NCBI GenBank assembly: GCA_017415505.1 | Contig: JAFQGG010000012.1 | Location: 1 to 33,684 of the forward strand | Source: Clostridia bacterium | GTDB taxonomy: Bacteria > Bacillota > Clostridia > Christensenellales > Borkfalkiaceae | Direction: 5' to 3' | Length of the DNA stretch: 33,684 nt | Shown here: one piece after another, positions 32,449 to 33,684 of the stretch | Position numbering within the stretch: the stretch's first letter is position 1 | Layout of the letters: every line of letters starts with the position of its first letter | Position numbers and translations under genes: made by a program | The notes under the pieces: generated by a model | Seen by the model: the letters and a program-made list of their open reading frames with translations, nothing else | The model's database searches: none | Told to the model about the DNA's origin: nothing

Positions 32449-33528
32449 ATGAAACAATTCAAAGTAGGCGTTATCGGCGCAACCGGTATGGTAGGACAGC
32501 GTTTTATGCTACTCCTCGAAAACCACCCTTGGTTCAACGTCACCGTTTTGGCGGCGTCCGCCCGCTCCGCAGGCAAAACTTACGCGGAAGCGGTCGGCGA
32601 AAAGTGGGCGTTTGACTGCCCCATGCCCGCAAAATACCGCGACATGAAAGTACTCGACGCGGAAGCGGATATGGACGAAATCGCAAAAAGCGTCGACTTC
32701 GTATTTTGCGCGGTCAATATGGACAAAGCGAAAATCCGCGCTTTGGAAGAGGCGTACGCCCAAAAAGAAGTGCCCGTCGTTTCCAACAACTCGGCGCACC
32801 GCTTTACCCCCGACGTACCCATGGTGATTCCCGAAATCAATCCCGAGCACGTGGAAGTTATTTCCGCGCAAAAAGCGCGACTTGGCACGAAACGCGGGTT
32901 TATTGCGGTAAAATCCAACTGCTCGTTGCAATCGTACGTGCCCCTTTTGCACCCCTTGAAAGCGTTTGGGATCAAGGAAGTTACGGTTTGTACCTACCAA
33001 GCGATATCGGGCGCGGGCAAGACTTTCAAAACTATGCCGGAAATTCTCGACAACATTATCCCCTATATCGGCGGAGAAGAAGAAAAGAGCGAGAAAGAAC
33101 CTTTGAAAATTTGGGGTAAAATCGAAAACGGAGAAATCGTTTCCGCTTCCGCCCCTTCCATTACGGCGCAATGCTTACGCGTACCCGTTTCCGACGGGCA
33201 CACCGCCGCCGTGTTCGTGAAATTCGAAAACAAGCCCGCCAAAGAAGAAATTCTTTCCGCTTGGGCAAACTTCAAGGGCGAACCGCAGGAATTACAACTT
33301 CCTTCCGCGCCCGCGCAGTTTATTCGCTATTTTGAGGAAGACAACCGCCCGCAAGCCAAGCTCGACCGCATGGAAGGCAACGGCATGAGCGTTACGGCGG
33401 GACGGCTTCGCGAGGACGCGGTGTTCGATTACAAGTTCGTCGGACTTTCGCACAACACCCTCCGCGGTGCGGCAGGCGGAGCGGTATTGCTCGCGGAACT
33501 GTTGGCGGCAAAGGGATATTTCGATTAA
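32449..33528 (+). CDS. asd: Aspartate-semialdehyde dehydrogenase
   Basis: Start chosen at ATG 32449 with AAAAGGAG seven bases upstream; the in-frame longer ORF from 32200 runs through the riboswitch and is not coding. The 359-aa product shows the NADP-binding '[13 protein letters not shown]' (7-19), 'SNNSAHRF' (112-119), catalytic Cys158 in 'KSNCSLQ', 'YQAISGAGK' (183-191) and catalytic His251 in 'RVPVSDGHT'. Length and the '[12 protein letters not shown]' form fit the archaeal/fungal-type subgroup. It reduces aspartyl phosphate to aspartate semialdehyde, the branch point to lysine/diaminopimelate, threonine and methionine. Regulation by the lysine riboswitch just upstream fits this role. Confidence 0.95.
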   Translation: MKQFKVGVIGATGMVGQRFMLLLENHPWFNVTVLAASARSAGKTYAEAVGEKWAFDCPMPAKYRDMKVLDAEADMDEIAKSVDFVFCAVNMDKAKIRALEEAYAQKEVPVVSNNSAHRFTPDVPMVIPEINPEHVEVISAQKARLGTKRGFIAVKSNCSLQSYVPLLHPLKAFGIKEVTVCTYQAISGAGKTFKTMPEILDNIIPYIGGEEEKSEKEPLKIWGKIENGEIVSASAPSITAQCLRVPVSDGHTAAVFVKFENKPAKEEILSAWANFKGEPQELQLPSAPAQFIRYFEEDNRPQAKLDRMEGNGMSVTAGRLREDAVFDYKFVGLSHNTLRGAAGGAVLLAELLAAKGYFD

Positions 33529-33684
33529 ATTTAGCATAATTATAAAACAGACCTGCAAATAAAAGTCAAGCAAAATAAACGAGAAATTTCAAAAAATTTT
33601 TAAGCGTAAAAAACTGCAAGCAAAAGCAAGTCAGCGCAATTGCGTTGACTTAGAAAAGGCTAAATAAAGGAAAGTTAAGCGACC
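33529..33684 (+). other. Downstream region of asd with hairpin
   Basis: No complete gene. A hairpin at 33628-33651 (AAGTCAGCGCAATTGCGTTGACTT, self-complementary apart from one G-T pair) is followed by AAAGGAAAG near the right edge, which may be the ribosome binding site of a following gene (for example in diaminopimelate synthesis) outside the window. No terminator with a T-run is seen after asd. Confidence 0.4.

Overview
The window looks like a chromosomal piece of an uncultured, endospore-forming Clostridia-type Firmicute, probably from a gut community. The evidence is a spoIVA homologue, Gram-positive lipoproteins with Cys lipoboxes, strong AGGAGG-type ribosome binding sites, TTGACA/TATAAT promoters with 17-bp spacers, an L-box (lysine) riboswitch before asd, and an Hsp33 gene. 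Base composition is medium by eye (not computed). No rRNA, tRNA, CRISPR array, transposase or phage gene was recognised.

Region A (about 1-19650) is one carbohydrate-linked locus. A divergent, apparently leaderless AraC-type regulator (18809-19609, +) faces a long minus-strand cluster: GH3 beta-glycosidase, lipoprotein sugar-binding protein, two ABC permeases, a 1010-aa secreted Ig-like protein, a DUF4838 lipoprotein, a 1473-aa lipoprotein with three beta-helix modules, a translationally coupled 44-aa peptide and a 905-aa secreted beta-helix/Ig protein. No transporter ATPase is present, so a shared one elsewhere is inferred. Two 19-bp direct repeats spaced 21 bp, just upstream of the GH3 promoter, are a good AraC-site candidate. 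The arrangement suggests that large surface proteins bind or process a glycan, the ABC system imports oligosaccharides and the signal-less GH3 enzyme cleaves them in the cytoplasm. The glycan cannot be named from sequence.

Region B (19650-23890) holds a small membrane protein behind a duplicated 34-bp promoter, a group II PLP decarboxylase of the histidine-decarboxylase type with a structured leader containing a 44-bp palindrome, and a divergent pair-gene unit: a membrane-anchored probable beta-propeller and an AAA-CYTH fusion resembling eukaryotic TTD14. The two divergent promoters have their -35 boxes in the arms of one inverted repeat.

Region C (23890-29826, minus) carries a 56-aa basic protein, spoIVA, a terminator that overlaps a sigma-E-like promoter, then a tightly overlapping four-gene unit: methyltransferase, Hsp33, a TPR protein and a HEAT-like protein.

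Region D (29827-30631) is about 800 bp of apparently non-coding repeat mosaic: three copies of a roughly 110-bp repeat whose leading hairpin shows a compensatory base-pair change, a 32-bp perfect palindrome also found at the window's left edge, a run of about eight short hairpins mostly with three-base loops, and two 42-bp near-identical repeats. This is the least explained part of the window.

Region E (30632-33684) has a DUF624/YesL-like membrane protein (minus) and, divergently, a lysine riboswitch with terminator and aspartate-semialdehyde dehydrogenase (plus), the start of a lysine/threonine/diaminopimelate pathway unit that probably continues past the window.
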